This document shows, in pieces, positions 1 to 10,900 of a stretch of DNA of 64,000 nt (positions are counted from its first letter, which is position 1; every line of letters begins with the position of its first letter). The translations under genes were made by a program, and so were the position numbers. The notes below the pieces were generated by a model. The model searched no databases, was not told the origin of the DNA, and worked only from the letters and a program-made list of their open reading frames with translations. This DNA is from Gymnothorax reevesii. Lineage: Eukaryota; Chordata; Actinopteri; Anguilliformes; Muraenidae. The stretch is taken from assembly GCA_029721435.1 (NCBI GenBank), contig CM056580.1, positions 22,810,367-22,874,366 on the forward strand. Direction: 5' to 3'.

Positions 1-1025
1 GTCGGGCTGAGGGTAAAAATCCATTCGGCAAAAATACATCATGTTTACTGAAATATTTCATCTTTGTGGAATAAGCGCATCCACGCAGACCCGGGCTGCA
101 CAGTGCATTTGGTTTTCACACAAAACAAACACAGCGAAGGGGAGATGATCTCTCCCAAATTCACAGTTTCAGTCTGCAGACACCCAAAATAACCCCCCCC
201 CCCCCAAACCCCAAGCACTCACAGCCAGAGGTACACACAAATGCAGCAGCCTGGAATCTGCACATAATCGCTGCATGTACACGCATCAACAAACAGACAC
301 ATACAGACAGAGCAACATACACACATGTACACACACTGACAGCACTACCAGGGAATGCGGAGTTAGTTCTCTCTGCACTGCCTGTCACATCTTGCCTGGG
401 CTTTTTCCACTGCTAATTGTAGCGTTTGGCAGCACTGCAGGCTTCACACAGGAAGGCTCCGGAAGGCAGATCATTGTTCCGTTGCCTCTCTCCCAGAACA
501 TCTCTGAGCCTCGGCTTGCTCAGGCAGCTCTCGGTGCGCTCCCATCTGAAGCAGCCCCCTTGTTATGACCTTGGGTTTGATACCAGGACACTCACATAGG
601 TACTGTTCACTGTCACCTTGGCCACTGAAGTGGTGGGCAGTGGCTGCGATAGAGTTCTGTAAGTATGTGTGTGTGTGTGTGTATGTGTGTGTCTATTTGT
701 TGGGTATACAGCCTGCAGGAGCTATGTGTGAATGAGGACAGCACTGAAACTCATGGATGTGGGCTGCAGGGGTACTGCAGGATTGGAGCTGTGTGTGTGT
801 GTGTGTGTGTGCGTGTGTGTGTGTGAGAGAGAGAGAGAGTCTGTGTATGTATGTGTGTGAGAGTGTGTGCATGTATATGCGTGTGTGTGTTTGTGTGTGT
901 GTGTGAGTGTATATGCGTGTTGGGGGTGTGTGTGAGAGAGTGTATGTGCTCGCGTGTGTGTGTGTGTATGTGTATGTGATCAGCACATCTACGTGCACAT
1001 TCAGGAGTGCATGCAAGCGCATGCA
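1..1025 (-). other. atg10: atg10 3' UTR and downstream region
   Basis: This is the sequence beyond the stop codon. It begins within six bases of a complex TG/CA repeat. I see no canonical AATAAA or ATTAAA on the minus strand. One weak variant, AGTAAA, lies at 49-44. The true poly(A) site may therefore be weak or lie outside the window. No exon of a downstream neighbour was recognised here. Confidence 0.5.
665..971. repeat. Compound TG/AG microsatellite in the atg10 3' region
   Basis: Two blocks (665-692 and 791-971) of TG with interspersed AG and TATG steps, separated by 98 nt of unique sequence. In the atg10 transcript this reads as CA-rich RNA just after the stop codon, similar to the CA repeats bound by hnRNP L. 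Binding is inferred only. Confidence 0.9.
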
Positions 1026-1137
1026 TCAGGCTGGCCCATCTGAAGGCTGCGTCTCTATGTGAGCGTAACTCAGGGGCACAGAGAGCCCCACCGCCGGCCC
1101 CACCGAACTCAACCAGGACACGATGTAATTCAGACTC
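1026..1137 (-). CDS. atg10: atg10 coding exon 6 (C-terminus, stop)
   Basis: 112 nt: one base finishes Arg196, then residues 197-232 and TGA at 1028-1026. The acceptor is CTGTTCAG|GAGTCT. It encodes [16 protein letters not shown], then VPLSYAH and a hydrophilic tail ending SDGPA. Vertebrate ATG10 has the same NYI-SWLS-VGP-VGL-PLSYA order at its C-terminus. The reading frame is fixed by the phase-2 junction with exon 5 (AG plus G gives Arg). In the other frames this region looks like TG-repeat translation, which hides the exon. Confidence 0.94.
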
Positions 1138-1450
1138 CTGAACAGAGACGGGGGGCGGGGGTAGAGAGGGAGAGGTGAGAAGGAGAGGGCGACAGGGGTG
1201 GGGGGAGTGGAGAGAGAGAGAGAGAGACAGAGTGTGTGCGAGGAGATGGAGAGAGAAAGGGATGGGTTAAGTATGGGCTCTTCAAGGAGAGCTTCGCACC
1301 ATTTAATATTTTACTTCATCTGAACATCAAAAGAAACCTACTTAAAGTGTCTATCTAGGAAACTTCAGTCATGGACAGATTTACCAACATCTGCAGCCAG
1401 AGGAAGCTGCTAAAGTGTGTTTTTTTACTGAGTTCAATTCAAAACAAGGC

Positions 1451-1481
<31 letters not shown>

Positions 1482-4400
1482 AACATGTGAAACTGCTTTA
1501 CTTTCATTTGATGATAATCCACTGGTAGACAATCTGGAGTGAGGAGACTGCTGACAGATGCACAACAATATTGTCTTATATGTTAATAGAGCATTTTATC
1601 AAACATAATTCTTTAAGACTTTACAGGTGTCCAACCTCAAAAAGAGGTCTCCATGAGGAATTCATTAAATGCTTCAGAAACAATAAGATTTGACGAAGAC
1701 AAACACTGAACCATGTGAGCAAATGACTATTGTGCAAGTAGGGCTCTATAAATATTTTGCAGAGCTGCTCTCCCTTATTGGGAATTTTCTAGAATAAGAC
1801 TTGAATGGTCTTAATCAGTGACTCCAGTCTGTCAATGAATCAAATTACAGGCGTAAGCATGAAAGACCGCGTCTGACACACTGTTCTGGGTGACGTATTA
1901 CGTCATGCAGTGAGGGGAAAAAAAAACAAAAAAACACTACAGCTACAATAAATGAATGATTTTACATTGCTATACATTTCACATTTTCTCTTTCACCATG
2001 TTAGGTCTACATTTTGCTCTCAACAAGATCTAGGTTGAGGAGAAAATTTGGACTCAGTGCAGAACAAACAGGCCAGTATTAGTCTATTTGCAGCATTGAC
2101 ATGCAGTAATAAATAGACTCCCAATCGCACCATCTCAGTCTGTTCTTTCAATAATCAAAAAAAAAAAAAACCAAACTAGATAGTCCGGTCGGCCGTGACA
2201 GCATGGGTGTAGCCCCCGAAAGCCCTCTTCTCCCATTTGTTGTGCATTATTCGGCCAATACTGTTGCCATGGCAACCATAATCCATAGGTGTAATAAATG
2301 AAGTGTATCACACTTGTCCATACCAAATATGAAAGTAATTGGTCCAAAATTACAGCCTGTACAATATCTACAAGGAAGTGTCTACACCTGGCGAAGACGA
2401 AACTTATGAATCCATGGTAGCCGCCCGACTTTGTTAGGAGGCTACAACGATTGGCACAATTTCAGTCAGACCAACTTGTTAACTTGACATTTGAAAAAGT
2501 CACTTTTTTTGCTTTAGTCAGAATATAACTGAGCTCTAAAATGGCATATTCACACAGTGACTGTCCCGCATCCCAGGTCTGTGACTGGTGTTCACCTGTT
2601 CTCTGCACTGGCAGCAGCCAGTATGGGCTGCATCAAGTCTTGTGTTCGGCAAGGGTGCAGCACAAAGAAGGGCTGACCAATCAGAGGGTGTTCCTGCAGA
2701 CAGAAGAGAGACCCGGTGTTCAGTGCCGAAAAACCTTGTGCTGGAAAACCTTGAGGTATATCCGCACGCACAATGTCCCGTGCCCAAAAGCTTTGCGTGC
2801 CCAGACGTGTTAATTGCAATTAGGCTTTTCGGCATGGCGAGGTTTTTCGGCACTGAACGCCGGCACAAGACTGAAAAAAATTCACTCTGGCTGTAGCAGT
2901 GGTAGAGTGGGCACCATGCTGGACCCCTTCACACAAATCAATAAGCCTCAAATTCCATGAAACACCACATTTGTTTTTCCAAGCTGTGACTCAATGAGAG
3001 CACATCCTCTGCTCCACCCATTCAAAGATTCACGAAGCCTTCCTTTCGCATTTACACTGCCCATTTCCAAGAGGCAAAATAATTTTTACAACTCGAGTAG
3101 TCAAAGAATGAATACAATTTTGTGTGCAGCTTCTGAATAATATACACAGAAAGAGCCTGTAATTTGAGTGCATTTCCAAAAGTAGTTTAAATGATTAGAG
3201 TAATAGGAAGACTCTTGCACTGAGATTAGCTAATAAAGGAGGAAAAATTAAGTAAGTTCAGCCGCAGTCGAAAGAAACATTTAAGCAACACTGTAAAATT
3301 TGTTAAAAAATTATGAAAGCAGCTTTTCGTCTAGTCTATTCTACAGACCCTAAATTAAAGGGAAAGTTCCCCTTTATAAATTGAAGAATTCACTCCATCT
3401 TTGCATTGTAGAGAAATTGGAGAAGGAGGTGGGATGGGGGGGTGGGGGGGCATGAGGGGCTTTTGTGATTGTGTGAACCCCTCCACACTGGGGCGCACTG
3501 GAACAGTGGCAGAAGCGGGTCGGCTTTAGCGGTTGTCATATCCTGTTCTTTGTAGCCGACAGATATGGAAGCCGCCGCACTTCAGTACAAGATCATGAAA
3601 CGCGGCGCCCTTGTAACAATGAGATTTCGCAGACAGCTCCGACGCTGGGCTCAATAAGTCATATCTGGGCTCTGACAGACACGCCGCTCCCTCTTTAGTG
3701 CAGACGGATCAGATCTTGGACAGATGTATTCTGAAGTGCAATCAGCAGGCGGCCCACACGGAAACGAGAAGCCTCAGCCGTCTGCACGGAGCGTAGAAGC
3801 CGCACACTTGAAATGATTAAAACCAGACGGTGGCCGCGAGCTAACATCCACATTGTAGAAGCACAATGATGCGCCTCAAAGCCAGGTCCTGAGCTGAATA
3901 GGGTCACGGAGGGTAGGGGAAGGGTCAGACACATATGGGCCTACATTTTGCTAACCATAGACATCATCTGTGGAGAGCGGCGCATCTGCAGCCCAGAACC
4001 TTGAAGAGTTTTCCTCTATTTAATCTGCCCTTGTGGAGACTGTATGTGTTTAGCATGTAGCGGTGTGCTAAAGATTTTCCCCGCCGGGGAAGGCAGGCAG
4101 GATTCAGATGCACTCTGTCTATTATCAGGAAGACATTAAGTGAAATTAAACATTTATTTTCATGGAAGAGTCCAAGGTGACCTTTAACTGCGCTGCTGCA
4201 TGGGAGACTGATAGCCGTAGTTAGAAAGCTCTTAAACACGAGCCACGGAGACGAGATTAGAGAATACAACGTGTGCCTAATGTTTCTGCACTGGCACTGC
4301 GGGGGAATAAATAGACAGCAATTTTATCAGTTCATGACACCACTAACATGCACAATCATCCAGGACCACACACACATGCATGCTCATGCACATGAGTACA

Positions 4401-4849
4401 CATACACACACACACACAGACGTGCAAGCAAACACACAGACGCGCGCGCACACACACGCACACAAAAACACACGCAGATGCGCCCGCGCACACACACAAG
4501 CAGATGCGAACGCACACACACACACGAGCGCAGATGGGCACGCGCCCACACACACACACACACACACACGCACACAAGCAGATGAGCACACTCCCATACA
4601 CATACAGTATGCACACACGCAGATGCACGTGCGCACACATACAAGCAGATGCGCGCACATGCTCACAATACGCAGATGCGCGCACGCACGCACACACACG
4701 CAGACACACACAGAGCCGTGCACGCAAACGCACACAGGAACACACAGACGGGCATGCAACCACAGAAACACACACGCTCTCACACACCAGCAGATCACAT
4801 ACACACATGCGCACGCAGATGCGCGCCCACTCACGCACTCATGCAGATG

Positions 4850-4907
<58 letters not shown>

Positions 4908-7900
4908 GTAAATTAAAAATATTGCAGAAGTGGTGATCTCATTGCTCTGGTGGTCCTGCGCGCTGAGGTCTGCAGTATGGGCAGTGAAGAGGGGTGCAGG
5001 GCACTCTTTCACAGACATCTGTGTGAGTTATAGCAGCGCGGGGTCGAGGGCCTGCTGGAGTCAATTAGGATGACTTCATCAAGCGGCCTCCTGAGGCCTG
5101 GCGCACCACTGCGTCACTGAGCGCGTCGGGGACAGAGAGAGGCGGGCCGCGCTGTGGCGATAACGGAGTCAGTTTCATCCGGGCTCGGGTTCTAACACTA
5201 TAAAGGGGAGGTTGCTAAGAAGGCTTTTTTTTTCAGAATACAAAGCCTGTGTTCAGTGTGAAAAAGCATCTGCCTCCTTCCTGATTTCTTCCATCTGTGT
5301 ACATCTGTCTCACTTAAATATTTCAGATGATCAAACTAATGTCAGACAAAGATAACCTCAATGCAGTTTTTTAATGACCATTTCATTTATTGAAGGAAAA
5401 AAGCTGCCCAACCCTACCAGGCCAAAAAAAAACTTGCACCTTCAGTCGCAAAATCAACCAATAAAAATCAACCTAATTGATAACTGGCTCGATTTCACTA
5501 GACACACCCAGGCATGATCACTGCCAGCTCAGCTGAATCCAAACTTTACTTAAACAGAGGCTTGAAACAGCAGTGAACTTTCCCTACAAGTAGCTGGCCA
5601 ACAAAACTCCTCCAAGGGCGCATCGCTGACTCATCCAAGAGGTCACAGGAGAACCAAGACTAACATCTTACTTAATTTGCTTCAGTTACGGTCAGCATCC
5701 ATAATTCCACAATAAGAAAGAAACAAGGAAAAATGGCATCCATGCAAGGCAAAAACCACTGCAGACCAAAAATAATTCAAAGGCTCATCTCACATTTGCC
5801 AAGAAAAAACATCTTTGGGACTCAAAACATTTTGGGATAATATTCTGTGGACTGGTGAGTCAAAAGCAATGGTTGTTTGATTGCAGATGTTGCCACCAAG
5901 GGTGGTATGAACAGTTATTAGGTTTAGGGCAGAAATTATTTTTTCATATGGGTGACATGGGTCTTGAATAATTCTTTACCATCAATAAATGGAAAAGATC
6001 ATTTAAAAGCAGCATTTTAGCTGCCAGGTTAGCTTACCAAGTTAAAGGTGCACTTTGCAAGTTTGTTTATTTTCACTTCTGTTGACATTCAAACTCAAAC
6101 AAAACAGAGGAAGCCCGCCCTTCTCTCCCATAGTTCCCTCCTTCCCATGCTGCAATAACTGTCAACTCTTGGCGGTGATTGGCCGGAACGACTTGTTATG
6201 TTATGGGGCACAGCCTGTGCCCCATGTGTTAATTTGCAGTTTATGACGCCTGTGCGGTCTCTAGAGCCCGGGTTTTTTTTTCTTTCTTTTTTTTACACTG
6301 AATTTAGGGGCAGGCAGCTAGCAGATCGTGGAGAGATGCCGGCGAATTGAGACAAAAATATAATCGCGCAGAAACTAAACAAACTTGCATAGTGCTCCTT
6401 TAAGGCGTTGCACTGCGGAGCAGTAGTGACAATCACGGTCCGGGTTCAATCCACGGCAGTGGCCAGTTTTTCAGAGCAGCGCACAATTGGTTTTGCGTTG
6501 CAGAGAATACAAATTCTGAAGGGACTGCCGGGGTGGGATATTAAAAATAGTTGCTTTGTTCGTTCCTTCAAGTGCCTTGTGTTGGCCAGCCGGGCGCTAG
6601 TCAGTGAGAGTCTGAGCCTGCTCATGTTCGGGTATCTTCCGCCCCCTTTCTGAACTTGCGAGGTTTCGACCTACAAGTGTAAAGATGCAGGGGCTGACAG
6701 GCGTGAGCTTCAGAGGAGAGCCGTGAACCGTCCTCGCTCTTACAAGTTGGCAACATGGGCTCACATTCGAGCAAGCCTTGTAGTTCCGCAATTGGGCATT
6801 CAAGATTCGGGTGGAATTGGAGATACCAAATAAAATAATAATAATAATAATAGTTGTATTTTGTATTTGCTCACGTTGTTGTCATCTTATATTAGAATTA
6901 TTTTGATGATCTGAAACATTTCAATTTAAAAAACTACTGTAGAGGGCACTCAGCAGAGCTCATACCTCCGCCACACCTTACATCTCTTCTTTTGGTTATA
7001 GAATATGTTCTGGGTCACTTCCAAAGGTAACTCAGCTCTTCCTTGGACTACAGACCATCATCCTACCAAATTTTGTGCCAAACCAGTCATCATTTTTTAC
7101 GTTATCCAGCTAGAAATATCACTCAGACGCGAGTTAGACAGAGATGTTTTAATTTTTCCAGATCCAGAAGACAGAATATGTTCCAGAACAATTCCAAAAT
7201 TGAATCAACTCATCCTTGGACTACAACTGTTCATCAAAACTAAATTTTGTGCCAAACCCTTCATAACTTCTTGAGTTCTCCTGTTAACAGGCAGGCAGAC
7301 GGACAGACAAACAAACAGGGGTGAAAACACAACCTCCTAGGTGGAGGTAATAAGCAAAAAGTGAAATCAGGAAGAGGTCAAACACTTTTTCACAGCACTG
7401 TAGAATGCCATTGCTCTCAATTACCAGCAGTAACGGTTACATCAGCATCAGAATATCCAATTAACATCATTCTCGTTACACAATGTGAGCTGACGGTTTA
7501 AGGAGTTCTTCTGATGCTGACAGCTAATGCTACAGAATGGTTATCCTGGGGCCAATCCTGTAAAACTGTATTTTGTGAAGCACTGGATGAATCCCCCACC
7601 TCATTTCAGGCACGATAAAAAAGTAATTCACCCAAATCTTTTTACATTCTGAATGTAAGGGTCTATGATTTCAGCTTGAAATGTAAATATAACAACTGCA
7701 TACAGTAAGCACATCAGACATGTCGCAGGGAACCTACAGTGGTTTACAGTGAAGAAAATTTCCCTCGCAAAGCACTGAAATTCCTGTCAGGTCAGGGTCC
7801 CAGTCCTTTTCACAAGAATTGATGTCCTCATCCACTCCCTACTTGGAAGAATACCCGTAGAAACCTGAAGTTGTGCATTGGCCCGTTGGAGAATAGTTCA

Positions 7901-10900
7901 GTTCATAGCCAGATTATATTAGCTAGCTACAATACCAGCTCATAGCATTCAGTTACTAGAACGCAAACAAGCCAACAGGCAGAGCAGTTGTGTCAGCACA
8001 GATTTATTATTTAAGATTATTTTTTTTCCTCGTCAGGGAATCATTCAATACATAATCTAAATGAATTATCCAATGCACTGAACACATAAGCATTGCAACA
8101 GTAACCGGAATTTCCATGGTTTCTCTCAAACTTCCGAATACAATTACGGTCCAGTTACAAAATATGCCATTCCTTCCTTCGGTTCCTCTCCCTTGCTTTA
8201 AATGTCTACTCGTGCATTTCGGGCACAGCGTCATATCCATTTGAAAGAAAGTGGTCGGGGTGATGGTGAAGTGGACCACAACCCTGGTCTCATAAAACAT
8301 AGGCAAGAGCAGTGAGTGGGATCTCAAGCAGGAGGCAGCCCATCAGGATTCCCACCTGCACACATGACCTGGCACACACTGCTACGGGATGAAAGTACAA
8401 ACTCAACATCTTCAGAGGTGTCAGTGGACCTCAGTTCAGCACCTGCCACTCAACCATTTGCAAAATTAGGGCAGTGGTGAACAAGAGCTTTAGAAAAAAT
8501 GAAATACGCCCATCGTAATGCACAATGTCAGAAAACGCAATAAAGCGACTGTCATCTTCAGAAGTGTAGAGCTGCATAGAGTGATATCCCATGTTTGATA
8601 TGTAATATGGAAAGTATGGGGGAGGGCAATTAATTGAACGTAATAGCATAATAAAATGACAGACATATAATGCATGAGGTATAATTGTGCTCAACAGATT
8701 CAAATTGTATTTAGACTCAATTTTAATGTCAGAAGTCTTCACTTCTTGCTTTAACACATTAAGAAAATTATAACTAAATTCACAGATATTATCACAATTA
8801 CTATATTGTTAGGTGTTTTTCTTAGGAAGAGAAAATCCATCTGAGAGGAACACTGTGGTGTAATAAATTTTAAGTCATATTTTGCCAATCCATTTCAGCA
8901 GAGTTTGCCACTGCTTTTAACTGATTGACCGTCTGTCAACGCTTAAAACTCCACTGATGTCTGCATGGCATTCTACATGATATCAGATAACACTTTATTT
9001 GGAAAGAATTCATTAAAACTCAAACACTCCACGTCGCGGGTTCGAGCCTCGGCGTACCCACCGGCAGGGGTCGGCAGCTTTTTCAGAGTAGCGCACAATT
9101 GGCTATCGCGCTACAGGGTTACAAATTGGGAAGGGACTGCCGGATTAGGGTATTCGAGAACAGCTTTGTTCGTTGCTCCAGCGCCTCCTGTTGGCCAGAC
9201 GGGCGCTCGTCAGGAAGACTCCGGCTTGGTTCATGTCCGGGTATCCTCCGCCCTCGCTCTGAACTTGCGAAGATTCAACCAGCGAGTGTATAAGAATCAG
9301 TGGCTGACAGGCACGTGCTTCGGAGGAGAGCCGTGAACTGTCTTCACTATCCTGAGTTGGCAGCAAGGGGTCGCATACGAGCAAGCTTTGTACATAGTTC
9401 CCCAATTGGGCATTCCAAATTCGGGTGGGATTGGAGATGCCAAATTTTAGAAAAAAAAAAAAAAAAAAAAAACTCAAACACTCTGGGTGGTTGCTCGGGT
9501 GTTGCTAGGGGGTTGCTATGGTGTTCTGGGTAGTTCCTAAGGCATTGCTAAGTGGTTGCTAAGGTGTACCAGGTGGTTGCTAGGAAGTTGCTATGGTGTT
9601 CAGGATGGTTGCTAAGGTGTTTCTAGGCAGTAACTAAGGTGCTCTGGGTGGTCGCTAGGGCGTTGCTAAGGTGTTCTAGGTGGTTACTAAAGCGTTGCTA
9701 GGCAGTTGCTGTGGTGCTCAGGGTGGTTGTTGAGGTGTTGCTAGGCAGTTGGTAAGGTGTTCTGGGTGGTTGCTAGGTGGTTCCTATGGTGTTCAGGGTG
9801 GTTGCTAAGGTGTTCTGGGTGGTTGCTTGGGTGTTGCCAGGCAGAGGCTATGGTGTTCAGGGTGGTTGCTATCGTATTGCTAGGTGGTTGCTAGGTAGTT
9901 GTTATGGTGTTCTGTGTGCTTGCTAGAACGTTGCTAGGTGGTTGCTATGGTGTTCAGGGTGGTTGCTAAGGCGTTGCTAGGCGGTTCTGGGTCATTGCTA
10001 GGGCGTTGCTATGCAGTTGTTATGGTGTTGTGTGTGCGGTTGCTAGGGCGTTGCTAGGCAGTTGCTATGATGTGTGTGGTTGCTAGGGCATTGCTAGGCG
10101 GTTGCTAAGGTGTTAGAGGTGGTTGCTAAGGCGTTGCTTGGCAATTCCTATGATGGTCTGGGTGGTTGCTTAGCCCTGATCAGAACTGGCTAGCGTGGCT
10201 TGAGTTCCGCATTCATTTTTAATGGGAAAAATTTTTCGGAAATGTGGAATATATCAGAAATTATGAATTTTAGGAAAATTCAGAATACACCCGATAATGT
10301 CTGAATCGGGCTGAATAATTTGAAGTTTGAACGGTTTGAATATGTTGAAGTAAGTGGAAGTAGTTAAGGTCCGTAAAATGGCGGAAGAGGAGCAGGAGGA
10401 GGAATAATGAATGAACTGGTAGAATAACATGTAAATGGTATACTTAATAACATCGCTGAACACCAAACCAGATGTTCAATCTGAAACTCAACTGATTTGG
10501 CACCGTGCGACACCCATTAGGGAGTGGGGTACAAGGCTGAAATTAAATGTCCAAAAGATACTGTTAGCAAAGTTCAGTGAAAATTGATCAATATTTGCGG
10601 TTGCTAGAGGTTACGGGTTGTTCAAATGGCCTGTGGGTGAAGGAATGTCAAAGGTGACAAAATGGCCATTTTTAAAAATAGCAAAAATTGATCATGTATA
10701 TGTTGAAACATGTTGTATACTATAACCCCAATTCTGTAATAGTTGGGACAAAGTGTAAATAGCGAATACAATCAAAACGTAATGACTTTCTAATCACACC
10801 AGCCAGTATTTTATTTACAGTAGAATAGAGGTGACATAGCAAATGTTGAAACTGAGAAATTTTACAATTTCATCCACAAAATGAGCTCATTTCAAATTTT

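Larger units (their letters stand above)
5250..7402 (+). mobile_element. Tc1-like transposon relic carrying three later insertions
   Basis: The left end (CAGTGTGAAAAAGCATCTGC) and the right end (reverse complement CAGTGCTGTGAAAAAGTGTT), both followed by CTTCCTGATTTC, form degenerate TIRs. The right end finishes at a TA (7401-7402). The relic pieces are about 5250-6019, 6852-6936 and 7354-7402. The first contains transposase remnants: a region decoding to IILWTGES-like residues near 5840-5870, comparable to the ILWTDE motif around the first catalytic Asp. The pieces are separated by a SINE with a MITE inside it and by a second interspersed repeat. Confidence 0.75.

Noticed and set aside
1..1025. 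Search for ssbp2, the neighbour on the 3' side of ATG10 in mammals
   Set aside because: No SSBP2 exon motif was recognised in this short end.
2536..2896. Longer frames on both strands over 2536-2896
   Set aside because: The minus-strand ones are read-through of atg10 exon 5 into the foldback element; the plus-strand ones are shadows.
4343..4916. Several overlapping open frames of 86-187 codons on both strands
   Set aside because: They are translations of the CA/CG satellite (His/Thr or Cys/Val alternation) with no complexity or family motifs.
6404..9460. Possible tRNA genes from B-box-like GGTTCRANNC sequences
   Set aside because: No cloverleaf or complete A box; both belong to SINE copies with tails, one with a target duplication.
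9484..10175. CRISPR-like repeat-spacer pattern
   Set aside because: Repeats are directly adjacent and degenerate, with no unique spacers, and the genome is eukaryotic. It is a minisatellite.
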